Part shown: one piece after another, positions 1 to 5,519 of the stretch
Numbering within the stretch: the first letter of the stretch is position 1
Layout: every line of letters begins with the position of its first letter
Assembly: GCA_019694835.1 (NCBI GenBank)
Contig: JAIBBE010000188.1
Span: 1-9,051 of the forward strand
Direction of reading: 5' to 3'
DNA: 9,051 nt
Source: Fimbriimonadaceae bacterium
Lineage (GTDB): Bacteria > Armatimonadota > Fimbriimonadia > Fimbriimonadales > Fimbriimonadaceae
The notes under the pieces: generated by a model
What the model was told of the DNA's origin: nothing
Database searches by the model: none
Seen by the model: only the letters and a program-made list of their open reading frames with translations
Translations under genes and position numbers: made by a program

Positions 1-24
1 GCACCTGGCGAACAGGGCCCCCAA

Positions 25-59
25 TAACAACAAAAGCCATCCGGCGGATGCGGATGGCT
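25..59 (-). terminator. Original chromosomal terminator of the tRNA gene
   Basis: On the minus strand a perfect 9-bp stem (AGCCATCCG at 35-43 with CGGATGGCT at 51-59, 7-nt loop) is followed by TTTTGTTGTT. It lies 19 bases beyond the left tRNA fragment, so it was probably the terminator of the tRNA-fMet gene before insertion. It now follows only the displaced 3' fragment. Confidence 0.7.
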
Positions 60-78
60 CCTCTTGCGCGAAACGTTG

Positions 79-127
<49 letters not shown>

Positions 128-129
128 GT

Positions 130-167
130 TCTGAAAGGGGAGGGACGCCAACCCCTCCCCATTCAGA
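130..167. terminator. Long GC-rich hairpin next to the left attachment site
   Basis: Inverted repeat: TCTGAA (130-135) pairs with TTCAGA (162-167), one A/A mismatch, then GGGGAGGG (137-144) pairs with CCCTCCCC (153-160), with an 8-nt loop. There is no long T-run on either side, so it is not a textbook terminator. It could insulate the element from the neighbouring chromosome, or be a structured part of the attachment site. The inverted repeat is seen; the role is inferred. Confidence 0.5.
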
Positions 168-318
168 CCAGCCCAATCGGGCCTCTTTCGCGCTCGGGCT
201 TGGAGCGAGCTGGCGCCAGCCGGTAGCTGTTCACGGACAAAACACGTACAGTCCGCTGGAGCCTGATGATGTCGCGGCGGCCTCATGATGCGCCGTCCAC
301 CGCCGGCTGCAATCGCTG
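168..318. other. Left arm of the element, non-coding
   Basis: No convincing gene between the left attachment site and the end of the DUF3800 gene. It holds a small GCCC/GGGC hairpin (171-182), a perfect 12-bp palindrome GCTGGCGCCAGC (209-220), the putative integrase arm site at 231-252 and the inner part of the attC-like structure from 254 on. Confidence 0.6.
231..252 (+). promoter_or_regulatory. Putative integrase arm-binding site, left
   Basis: CACGGACAA followed by ACACG(T)ACA matches about 17 of 22 bases of the tandem ACACGGACAAG pair at 8849-8870, in the same orientation. Tyrosine integrases of the lambda type bind direct repeats in both arms of their attachment site, and these two places are the only ones I found with this pair. 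They sit about 105 bp and 55 bp inside the left and right cores. The match is seen; binding is inferred. Confidence 0.5.
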
Positions 319-328
319 GTTAGGCGGC
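251..328 (-). repeat. attC-like site after the DUF3800 gene
   Basis: Read on the minus strand, GCCGCCTAAC (328-319) overlaps the DUF3800 stop codon and fits the integron R'' consensus RYYYAAC. It is followed by CGATTGCAGCC (315-305) and, 41 bases later, GGCTCCAGCG (263-254). These two pair imperfectly with an extra unpaired base, as the L''/L' arms of attC sites do. The final R' (GTTRRRY) is absent: the sequence there is GACTGTAC. It is best read as a decayed attC of about 78 bp. Confidence 0.42.
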
Positions 329-1113
329 TATTCCATGTCAGCGATAAGCACGTTGATGTGAGCGAGAAGTTCGTCGTATTCGGTCTTGTAGGCGTCTACC
401 TTGACGGTCTTCGGCGCGAAGATCAGCCCCTTACCAAGAGCATAAATCTTGTCGCCTTGGCGTTCGTGCCATATCAACTTGGTGATGCTAGCCATCATCT
501 TCTTGGCGGCTTCCAGATTCCTTGGGCTGTTGATGCAATAGCGAAAAGATCCCAGCACAATGTCCATGGCACTGCAGGCATGAGACGCGCCGACGGTGCT
601 TGCTGCAAACAGGTGGATCCTGTCGAGGCGAACGGGCTCGTCGTCAGGGAACTGAAGGCCGTTGGCGAATTTGTCGGTCAGGTAGGCGTACTCAACGCCG
701 GAAGGCAGCCGGTCAACCACCACAGTGCCGTGAGTTCCGTTCTGACCGCAGTAGTAGTTGAACCGGCCGATCACGTGGTTGGCGCCCCATTTGACCAGGT
801 CCTCGGGTGACTTCGACTTTGCGATCGCGTGAAGCACGACGTATGCAATGAACTTCAGGTCAAGCGCGATGCATAGGTCCACCACGGCGGCCTTCGCCGC
901 AGTGCAGGCGGCGATTTCGACGTGCGGCGGCCGGGCCCTGGTGTCGAACTTTAGCTCGTCGCCCGGGCGGTAGCCCGTGGTTCTTCGGATCTGCTCAATT
1001 CCATTGTGGAGGTCGGGCAATTTCGCCGAATCAACAAGCAAGCCGCCGTACGCGAAGAACTTGGCTGCACCGTCAGGTTTCAGATTGGTCTCGTCGGTGA
1101 ACAGCATCAGCAT
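328..1113 (-). CDS. DUF3800-like protein (predicted RNase H-fold)
   Basis: The 261-aa protein fits the DUF3800 pattern: an N-terminal strand with an acidic pair (LFTDET, D7-E8), an AYGGLLV strand at 21-27, ELKF at 53-56, a central strand ending in aspartate (VVVDR, D134) and a late helix SAMDIVLGSF with D184, where the family usually has an 'ADlvaG'-type motif. DUF3800 proteins are predicted to have an RNase H-like fold with acidic catalytic residues and are frequent in mobile and defence-rich regions; their activity is mostly unknown. No signal peptide or membrane segment is seen, so it is probably cytosolic. The start at 1113 is supported by AGGCGG five bases upstream; a second ATG lies two codons on. 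It is the last of the minus-strand cargo genes, and attC-like hairpins lie on both sides. Family assignment is from motif pattern only. Confidence 0.7.
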   Translation of the reverse strand: MLMLFTDETNLKPDGAAKFFAYGGLLVDSAKLPDLHNGIEQIRRTTGYRPGDELKFDTRARPPHVEIAACTAAKAAVVDLCIALDLKFIAYVVLHAIAKSKSPEDLVKWGANHVIGRFNYYCGQNGTHGTVVVDRLPSGVEYAYLTDKFANGLQFPDDEPVRLDRIHLFAASTVGASHACSAMDIVLGSFRYCINSPRNLEAAKKMMASITKLIWHERQGDKIYALGKGLIFAPKTVKVDAYKTEYDELLAHINVLIADME

Positions 1114-1120
1114 GTTGTCC

Positions 1121-1174
1121 GCCTATCGCTGCCGCTTAAGCCACGACGGCTCACAGCGGCCACAGTGTTACTCA
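1121..1174 (-). repeat. attC-like hairpin between the 254-aa gene and the DUF3800 gene
   Basis: On the minus strand the 54 bases begin at GAGTAAC, which includes the TAA stop of the upstream gene, and end at GATAGGC, one base off GTTAGGC. Between them GCCGCT pairs with AGCGGC, then a bulged G, then TGAGCC pairs with GGCTTA (one G-T pair) around a 5-nt loop. A long stem with an extrahelical base, near 57 bp in length, is the shape of an integron attC bottom strand. The outer R''/R' pairing is poor. It could also be a simple RNA hairpin between two cotranscribed genes. Confidence 0.38.
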
Positions 1175-1932
1175 CTTGCTATATACAGCGGGTACGCCAG
1201 CAAGTCGTTCAGTCTGTACTCTTGCCCATCAAACTGACTGCATTGTTCGTCGGTCAAGTACCGATTCCGGTACAATACTCGGATCCGTCTTGGCGCTTGC
1301 GCAACGCCTCCCACTCCAGCGAGCTTCTCGACTGGGTGCTGGGCATTCCACCGACCGAGTGGTTCTCCTGACACACGCGTCCGAAATATTGATTCGGCAC
1401 CGAGAGCCACATTCGCAATTGCCTGAAGAGCCGAACAACCAGAGTAGACGGTCGAAAGGGGGCCATCGTCCCAGAAGGACTCGACGAGGTACAAGAAGGT
1501 TCCCGTCCACCTATGTGGCAGCAGGGACAGATCCGCCGGATCTGGATCAGAGATCCAGACAGCGATCGACTTCAGCCCTTCAATTTTGGCAAGGTGAGTA
1601 TCTTTGATGATCACCTTGCGAGCCCACATGCTCTCTTCGACGAAGCGTGGAGCCTCGTAACTCATCTCCTGCGGCCGCCGAGTTGCCAGGTCTTCGCTGC
1701 GGTTGAGATGATCCCGAATCCTGTCGATCTGCTCGGCAATCGAGGGGTCGCGCGATCGCTTCGTCTCAACGAGCTTCACAGAGGGGCCTGTTATGGATAG
1801 ACCAACCTCCTTGGAGACGTCGTGTGCTGAACGTTTGAGATCGTCAGGTACCTGGTCGTAGTACAAGGCTAGGCGTTCCCTGTCGAGAAACAGGTAGTCT
1901 TGGACTTTAGATTTTGGCGCAATCCGTTTCAC
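1168..1932 (-). CDS. Cargo protein of unknown function, 254 aa
   Basis: I choose a GTG start at 1932 over the longer ATG reading from 2022. The first 30 residues of the long form look non-protein-like, and AAGG sits six bases before the GTG. The 254-aa product starts with a basic stretch and then FLDRERLALYYDQV (residues 15-28). This vaguely recalls the N-terminal '[YF]LD-E-L-x-Y-x-Q' pattern of the DUF6414 group, but I would not rely on it. Next comes a charged, probably helical region (about 55-105) and a mixed alpha/beta C-terminal half. No membrane segment, signal peptide or known catalytic motif is visible. The start overlaps the stop of a possible small ORF upstream as GTGA, which suggests translational coupling. 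It belongs to the minus-strand cargo row with the HEPN and DUF3800 genes. Confidence 0.65.
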   Translation of the reverse strand: MKRIAPKSKVQDYLFLDRERLALYYDQVPDDLKRSAHDVSKEVGLSITGPSVKLVETKRSRDPSIAEQIDRIRDHLNRSEDLATRRPQEMSYEAPRFVEESMWARKVIIKDTHLAKIEGLKSIAVWISDPDPADLSLLPHRWTGTFLYLVESFWDDGPLSTVYSGCSALQAIANVALGAESIFRTRVSGEPLGRWNAQHPVEKLAGVGGVAQAPRRIRVLYRNRYLTDEQCSQFDGQEYRLNDLLAYPLYIASE

Positions 1933-2150
1933 GTGGTGCCTTGTCCGCCCGAGGCCGGGCTTGCAGCCGAGGTTAGCCGGATGGGGATTACCCGAAACGC
2001 ACGCTCTGGAAGCGCACCGCAAACATCAGCCGGGACAGACTCTGCGACTTTATAGATCTGCCGCTGAGCCTCCTCATTGTCGAGTTTCTGTCGATGTAGC
2101 AACTTGACTGACCCGTAGGGGTCGGCGCGAAAGTCGAGGCTCGTGCACAC
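1929..2150 (-). CDS. Possible small ORF upstream of and coupled to the 254-aa gene
   Basis: A 73-codon frame opens after a TAA stop near 2171 and could start at GTG 2150, with GGAG nine bases upstream. Its TGA overlaps the next gene's GTG by a GTGA junction, the usual sign of coupling. The middle looks protein-like (residues 22-53, charged then hydrophobic), but the last 15 residues are low-complexity Ser/Ala/Gly and run through a TAACC-rich stretch. I recognise no family. It may be a real antitoxin-sized partner, a leader peptide, or the remnant of a gene cut when cassettes were rearranged. Confidence 0.3.
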   Translation of the reverse strand: MCTSLDFRADPYGSVKLLHRQKLDNEEAQRQIYKVAESVPADVCGALPERAFRVIPIRLTSAASPASGGQGTT

Positions 2151-2156
2151 TCCTGT

Positions 2157-2180
2157 AGGCTCCAGCGCGTGTTAGACGGC
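2157..2180 (-). repeat. attC-like half-site after the HEPN gene
   Basis: Ten bases after the HEPN stop codon the minus strand reads GCCGTCTAAC (2180-2171), an R'' match, then ACG and CGCTGGAGCC (2167-2158), an L''-type arm. No matching L' or GTTRRRY follows in the next 170 bases, so only half a site remains. The 11-mer CGCTGGAGCCT (2167-2157) recurs inverted at 254-264 in the other attC-like site, so the two sites share arms. Confidence 0.45.
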
Positions 2181-2189
2181 GTGGAGAAG

Positions 2190-2846
2190 TCACGGGAGGT
2201 GACGATCCAGAAAAGCACGGACTCCAATGACCATTGATAGAACCTCAGAGTGCGTGATCTCGCCGAACCTTCCGTGATCGGCTTTGTTGCGAGAGTCGCC
2301 CCACGCCGTGATTTGCTTGTTCTCGGACGAGGAGATCACCTCGACCTGCTTGGAAGGTTGGTAGAGGACTCCTTGCAGCTTGGCGAGTGAGGTGCGCTGG
2401 GTGTCGAAGGGCACAGCCCGGGCAATGCAGAGCCGGCGCAATCCGTCCTCCAACGCCGCGCCCGCCAGAAACGCGGCGACCGCGAGGGACAACTGTCTCG
2501 GGCCTGATGTCTGGGCTGATTCGGCTACCTCGACCTGCGCCTGTGCGATGTCGAGCAGGTCGCCTTCGATTTCGTGCGCAATGGCCAGCCGTGGGCTCGT
2601 GAGTGCGCCGTGTTCGAAGAGTGTGACGACGCTCCTGGCGCCGGCGACTGCTCTCTGCCAATCGCCTTTCTCAAGAGCATGCTGGATCCCGCCCATCAGC
2701 GGGTGGCTCCCGCCAAGCGTATCGTGAAGAACCGTTTGAGCCAGGGCTGCCGCCTCGAAGTAATGGACGGAGCCCTGATCGTCGCCACACAGGCGCACGA
2801 TCTTGTCGATCCTCGCCCTGATCGATGCGTTATCGCTATCAGTCAT
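2190..2846 (-). CDS. HEPN-motif protein, putative ribonuclease toxin or defence factor
   Basis: The 218-aa, largely helical protein carries R186-N-K-A-D-H191 in a C-terminal context (SRNKADHG, then helix SEVLSMVIGVRAFLDRHL). This is the R-x4-H signature of HEPN domains, with the common polar residue after the Arg. HEPN proteins are often metal-independent RNases in toxin-antitoxin, abortive infection and CRISPR systems, though some only bind nucleotides or partners. The N-terminal half (1-115) is a helical region I do not recognise; a helix at 118-143 probably opens the HEPN bundle. No nucleotidyltransferase antitoxin is nearby. The start at ATG 2846 has only a weak ribosome-binding site. The gene is framed by GTTAGACGGC just before its start and GCCGTCTAAC just after its stop, as in an integron cassette. 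Confidence 0.62.
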   Translation of the reverse strand: MTDSDNASIRARIDKIVRLCGDDQGSVHYFEAAALAQTVLHDTLGGSHPLMGGIQHALEKGDWQRAVAGARSVVTLFEHGALTSPRLAIAHEIEGDLLDIAQAQVEVAESAQTSGPRQLSLAVAAFLAGAALEDGLRRLCIARAVPFDTQRTSLAKLQGVLYQPSKQVEVISSSENKQITAWGDSRNKADHGRFGEITHSEVLSMVIGVRAFLDRHLP

Positions 2847-2858
2847 CTGCTTCTATCA

Positions 2859-2868
2859 GCCGTCTAAC
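2859..2868 (-). repeat. Cassette-boundary-like GTTAGACGGC before the HEPN gene
   Basis: On the minus strand GTTAGAC fits the integron core GTTRRRY and stands 13 bases before the HEPN start codon. It is the exact inverse of the sequence following the same gene at 2171-2180. This is how the two ends of one integron cassette look. Upstream, the expected partner attC arms are not clear. Confidence 0.45.
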
Positions 2869-3139
2869 CCACAATTGGCTAGACCGCTCCCGGCCAGCTC
2901 GCAGCCATAGCCCGGTTCGTGAACTCGTTCAGGGCGCGGATGTTAGCACGCGCAGGCAACCGATCACCGCGAGACGGACTCGCGTAACACTCGGCCAGGT
3001 GGACACGCCAGCAAAACCCTCAGCCTGGCCGTGGATCGCTGCGAATGTCCCGGGCGCAAACGTGGCCGCCGCCGACCTCCGGTCCAACCGCCCGACGCCC
3101 GTCCTATGAACCAGTGGGTTTGAAACCCAACGGGCACTC

Positions 3140-3169
3140 GCAAACCGTTGCGTCAGCAAACGTTAGCGT
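3140..3169 (+). repeat. Short tandem repeat, possible operator
   Basis: GCAAACCGTTGCGT at 3140 and GCAAACGTTAGCGT at 3156 are near-identical 14-mers, each with one single-base shift, spaced 16 bp start to start. They lie in the divergent promoter region between cargo genes, where a regulator site would be expected. The role is inferred. Confidence 0.35.
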
Positions 3170-3350
3170 AGGGTGTCCGCGAATCGTCCGTGAACAGGGG
3201 GAGCACGGGAAGCGTCTAATTGGCGGCCTGAGTGCCAAAGTGCGCCGGAACCGGCCCGAACCTGACACTTGGCGGGACTAGGCGGTTCCAGTCAATGGCG
3301 TGCTGACGCGATCACCTTTCCGCTCAGCACCTTGGGCCGAAACGCTCCGA

Positions 3351-3390
3351 GCGGGATTCTACACGCCGGTTCGACAGGTCTTCTCGGCTA
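3351..3390 (+). repeat. Imperfect 40-bp direct repeat, copy A
   Basis: Matches 4955-4993 in the same orientation: the first 24 bases, centred on ATTCTACACGCC, differ at two positions, and both end in TCTCGGCTA with one gap. It lies 110 bp upstream of the HAD-like start. Both copies would translate to the same FYTPVR peptide, but neither is in a convincing gene, so the conservation is probably at DNA level. Confidence 0.7.
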
Positions 3391-3500
3391 GCCCCAAGTC
3401 GGTTGCGTGGCCTTTCGGCGTCCCTGTGTCTAAGATCGCGACACTCTACCCCCAGACTCACACGGCTGGCTCGTCGCGAACAGTGAAACGAGATGTGGAA

Positions 3501-4232
3501 ATGGACTCTGGAACCGTTTACCTCGACTACTCCTGCTTGCTCGACTCTTGGGTCATCGACGGTCGGGACTCTCACCAACTGACGAAGTGGGTGCTCGCGC
3601 ACAACCCTGAGCTGTCTGAGTATCTCTTCGATGCGGTTGATCGTCGATATCCAGGTCGGACGTGGTTCTCACCCGGCGGCTCCATGATTCGGGAATTGTG
3701 TATGTGGGTGTTCCGTGACCACATGTTCCCTCCGTGGGAGTCGCTACCGGATCGCGCCGAAGTCGAGCAACGGCTAGAGCAGGTTCGCGCCCTGATGGCG
3801 GAAGCCTGGAACACTCGGGCGTTCGCGGATCGGCTACATGAGGATGTGCTCCCGGCGCTCACTGCTTGGAACGATGCCGGATTCGAGGTGGTGTCGTTCA
3901 GCACGAAAGACCAACCGGACGAGCAGCAACACCTGTTTGAAACGTTGGTGCCGGAACCACTGCGCCCCATAGCGTTCCGGAGTGTCACAGGTGCCGACGA
4001 CCTGTTGGCCTCCCTTGCGGACGGACACCCGATCGACATGTCCCGAAGCATCATCATCCTGAGTTGGGGCAATTGGGAACTCGGAGCACCATGGCGGCGT
4101 GCTGGCGGGCGAGTTGTTCTGCTTGCAAGAGGGGCCGTGGAACAGCCCTACCTGGACCGGGGTTATTGCTTCAACGTCGGCAGGCTCACTGACATCCAGC
4201 CCCATGTTGAACTGGCTCGCGACTACAGCTAG
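3501..4232 (+). CDS. HAD-superfamily-like protein with altered motif IV
   Basis: I start at ATG 3501 (243 aa). The frame is open to 3300, but the extra 67 residues look like translated non-coding DNA and include the 40-bp repeat. The protein begins with VYLDYSCLLDSW (D9; HAD motif I position). It continues with a long helical cap-like region (25-120), GFEVVSFST (motif II, Ser132 or Ser134), and RSIIILSWGNWELGAPWRRAG (182-202). That last stretch has the shape of HAD motif IV ('vGD-x3-D-x3-A-x-x-AG') but carries SWGNWE where the acidic residues should be. HAD proteins are usually phosphatases with an Mg2+ bound by those aspartates, so this one may be inactive or use other residues. It is convergent with the next gene, 37 bp away. 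The assignment rests on the motif pattern alone. Confidence 0.55.
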   Translation: MDSGTVYLDYSCLLDSWVIDGRDSHQLTKWVLAHNPELSEYLFDAVDRRYPGRTWFSPGGSMIRELCMWVFRDHMFPPWESLPDRAEVEQRLEQVRALMAEAWNTRAFADRLHEDVLPALTAWNDAGFEVVSFSTKDQPDEQQHLFETLVPEPLRPIAFRSVTGADDLLASLADGHPIDMSRSIIILSWGNWELGAPWRRAGGRVVLLARGAVEQPYLDRGYCFNVGRLTDIQPHVELARDYS

Positions 4233-4269
4233 GTCGGTCAGGTTCCGCAGTGGCGGGGGCGCTCATACG

Positions 4270-4917
4270 CTACTGTGCTCCACGGAATTCCCAGGCGCTC
4301 CCCTCTTCGTCGTCGCATTCGCCCTCCAAATCCTCAAGATCGCAGTCGGCAAAATCTACCCATCCCCCTCTTGGAAAGTAGATGCGCGTAACGCTGTCGC
4401 CGGATACGTCCGCGTCCAGGGTGTAGCAGTTACCAGCTCGGACGCTACAGACGGAAACTGTCTCACTGCCAAAGTAGCCGACTGGTTGATCGTTTGATTC
4501 ATCGTTAGTCGTGGCGGGGTCGTCGAGTGGCCTGGCGAAGGGCCGTCTCACGGTCGGCCCTTCACCTTGCAGCGCTGAAGTTCCAGGCCGACTGGCCCCA
4601 GCGCCTGTTCCTCGCGGAGGGCCTTGGCGGAATGTGCCTGCCATGCCGAGCAACAACGAGACGCCGATGTACCAGAAAAGCGGGTTTCGAAGGTACGACG
4701 GAGGAGCGGCTGCGGTCTTAGAGCTTGGGGCTACTGTTGTCGCGGGAGGTGCAGCCGTCTCCGGAGCATCCAGTGAGGCGGCCTGACGGACCCAGCGGCG
4801 GACCGTCGATTCAGAAACTCCTAGCGCGCGGGCGACGGCGGCGCACCCCTGTCCATCGTCAACGACAAGTCGAACTGCCCTTGCTCGCAAATCTGATGAG
4901 TACTTCTGACTTGTCAT
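4270..4917 (-). CDS. Transposase-type HTH fused to membrane segment and Cys-containing tail
   Basis: The 215-aa protein has three parts. Residues 1-45 are a helix-turn-helix like that of IS3-family OrfA (YSSDLRARAVRLV, then VARALGVSESTVRRWVRQ). Residues 46-78 are an Ala/Pro/Thr-rich linker. Residues 79-96 (NPLFWYIGVSLLLGMAGT) form one membrane-spanning helix. The rest is a Gly/Pro-rich stretch and a compact tail (150-213) with four cysteines (C157, C164, C192, C201) and the pattern RIYFPRGGWVDFADC. With the HTH inside, the tail would be outside. It is not a transposase: no DDE domain follows. I infer a membrane-tethered DNA-binding sensor or a domesticated HTH, partner unknown. ATG 4917 lacks a good ribosome-binding site. 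Confidence 0.6.
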   Translation of the reverse strand: MTSQKYSSDLRARAVRLVVDDGQGCAAVARALGVSESTVRRWVRQAASLDAPETAAPPATTVAPSSKTAAAPPSYLRNPLFWYIGVSLLLGMAGTFRQGPPRGTGAGASRPGTSALQGEGPTVRRPFARPLDDPATTNDESNDQPVGYFGSETVSVCSVRAGNCYTLDADVSGDSVTRIYFPRGGWVDFADCDLEDLEGECDDEEGSAWEFRGAQ

Positions 4918-4954
4918 CGAACCGCTCGTTCACTTCGTGAGCCGGAGGATCCTC

Positions 4955-4993
4955 GCGGAATTCTACACGCCAGTTCGATGCGCGTCTCGGCTA
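4955..4993 (+). repeat. Imperfect 40-bp direct repeat, copy B
   Basis: Second copy of the repeat at 3351-3390 (GCGG-ATTCTACACGCC-GTTCGA, then TCTCGGCTA), 1604 bp away and in the same orientation. It lies 38 bp upstream of the minus-strand HTH-membrane gene. The two copies enclose exactly that gene and the HAD-like gene. Confidence 0.7.
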
Positions 4994-5350
4994 TTCACGA
5001 AGGGCTTCCTGCGACACGCCGCAATCCTCACGGGCGTGTCTCACCTGGTCTCCGACCACTGCCAGGGCGGGCCGAGAGGCTCTTTGAGGGTCTTTCGAGG
5101 CACGGGCTTGATGTCGACCCGTTGCGCCCCATCAGACCACGCCAGACCGGCCAGACCTGAGCGTAGTCGTTTCCATTTTGCGCCTTTGGGGGTTGGGAGT
5201 TAACGGAGACTGGCTCGCTGGTCGGCTTCGGCCAGGGGGTGCCGGTCAAGCGTCCCCTACTCGGTCGGACGCTGGCGCACGTGACTGCAGTGCGACGCTT
5301 CGAGATCGGCGAGCCCACTGCGGTAACCCGTCTTTATTTCGGCGTCCCCC
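4994..5350. other. Non-coding region upstream of the replication gene, possible origin
   Basis: No convincing gene; the open frames here are Arg/Pro/Ser-rich and overlap each other. Structures: GACACGCC/GGCGTGTC inverted repeat (5013-5040, 12-nt loop), three CAGACC copies 10 and 9 bp apart (5133-5157), and hairpin CTGGTCG/CGGCCAG (5218-5235). A repeat-bearing non-coding stretch just before a replication ATPase gene is where small integrative elements often have their origin. That is inference. Confidence 0.45.
5133..5157 (+). repeat. Three iteron-like CAGACC repeats
   Basis: CAGACC occurs at 5133, 5143 and 5152, about one helical turn apart, the last two preceded by GC or GGC. Helically phased short repeats suggest a protein binding site, either iterons for the replication protein or an operator for a regulator of the downstream operon. 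Confidence 0.4.
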
Positions 5351-5379
5351 TTGACGGCGGTCGGTGCGGGGCGCATAAA
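5351..5379 (+). promoter_or_regulatory. Putative sigma70 promoter of the replication-excision operon
   Basis: TTGACG (5351-5356), a 17-bp spacer and CATAAA (5374-5379). The -35 matches 5 of 6 consensus bases and the -10 matches 4 of 6. Transcription would start near 5386, giving a leader of about 135 nt before the ATG at 5520. It is the best promoter I see in front of this operon. Confidence 0.45.
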
Positions 5380-5519
5380 GGTCGTGCGTCCCGCGAGCGA
5401 CACGAATCTCAGAAACGCGGAACGAACCGCCCATTGTGGGCCGGGTGGCGTGGTCAATGCGCGCCTGCACGATACGCAAAGTGAGCTGAAACATTGCTCG
5501 TCGGTGGAGAACATGATCG

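Larger units (their letters stand above)
2869..3500. other. Non-coding divergent region between HEPN and HAD-like genes
   Basis: About 630 bases without a convincing gene; open frames here read as low-complexity Arg/Ser/Pro. It separates divergent genes, so promoters for both are expected, but I see no strong sigma70 pair. Visible structure: CGCGAG/CTCGCG hairpin (2968-2984), TGGGTTT/AAACCCA (3115-3129), two near-copies of GCAAACGTTAGCGT (3140-3153 and 3156-3169), GCCAA(A)GTG/CACTTGGC (3234-3273) and the 40-bp repeat copy at 3351-3390. The open frame of the HAD-like gene continues upstream to 3300, but the protein is family-like only from 3501. Confidence 0.55.

Noticed and set aside
358..810. 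Plus-strand 150-aa open frame opposite the DUF3800 gene
   Set aside because: It is the mirror of a well-supported minus-strand gene, has no family-like pattern and no ribosome-binding site.
1933..2022. N-terminal extension of the 254-aa protein from ATG 2022
   Set aside because: The GTG at 1932 has a suitable ribosome-binding site and the extra residues look like a translation of non-coding sequence.
3211..3290. A further attC site before the HAD-like gene (GTCTAAT ... ACTAGGCGG)
   Set aside because: Both cores deviate from RYYYAAC/GTTRRRY and the arms pair only through the central 8 bp; too weak to call.
3300..3500. N-terminal extension of the HAD-like protein
   Set aside because: Its translation covers the 40-bp repeat and does not look like a folded segment; HAD motif I follows ATG 3501 directly.
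4270..4917. An IS3-family transposase gene
   Set aside because: Only the HTH part is present; no DDE integrase domain, no second ORF and no terminal inverted repeats around it.
5133..5157. CRISPR array
   Set aside because: The repeats are 6 bp with 3-4 bp gaps, far too short for repeat-spacer units, and there are no cas genes.
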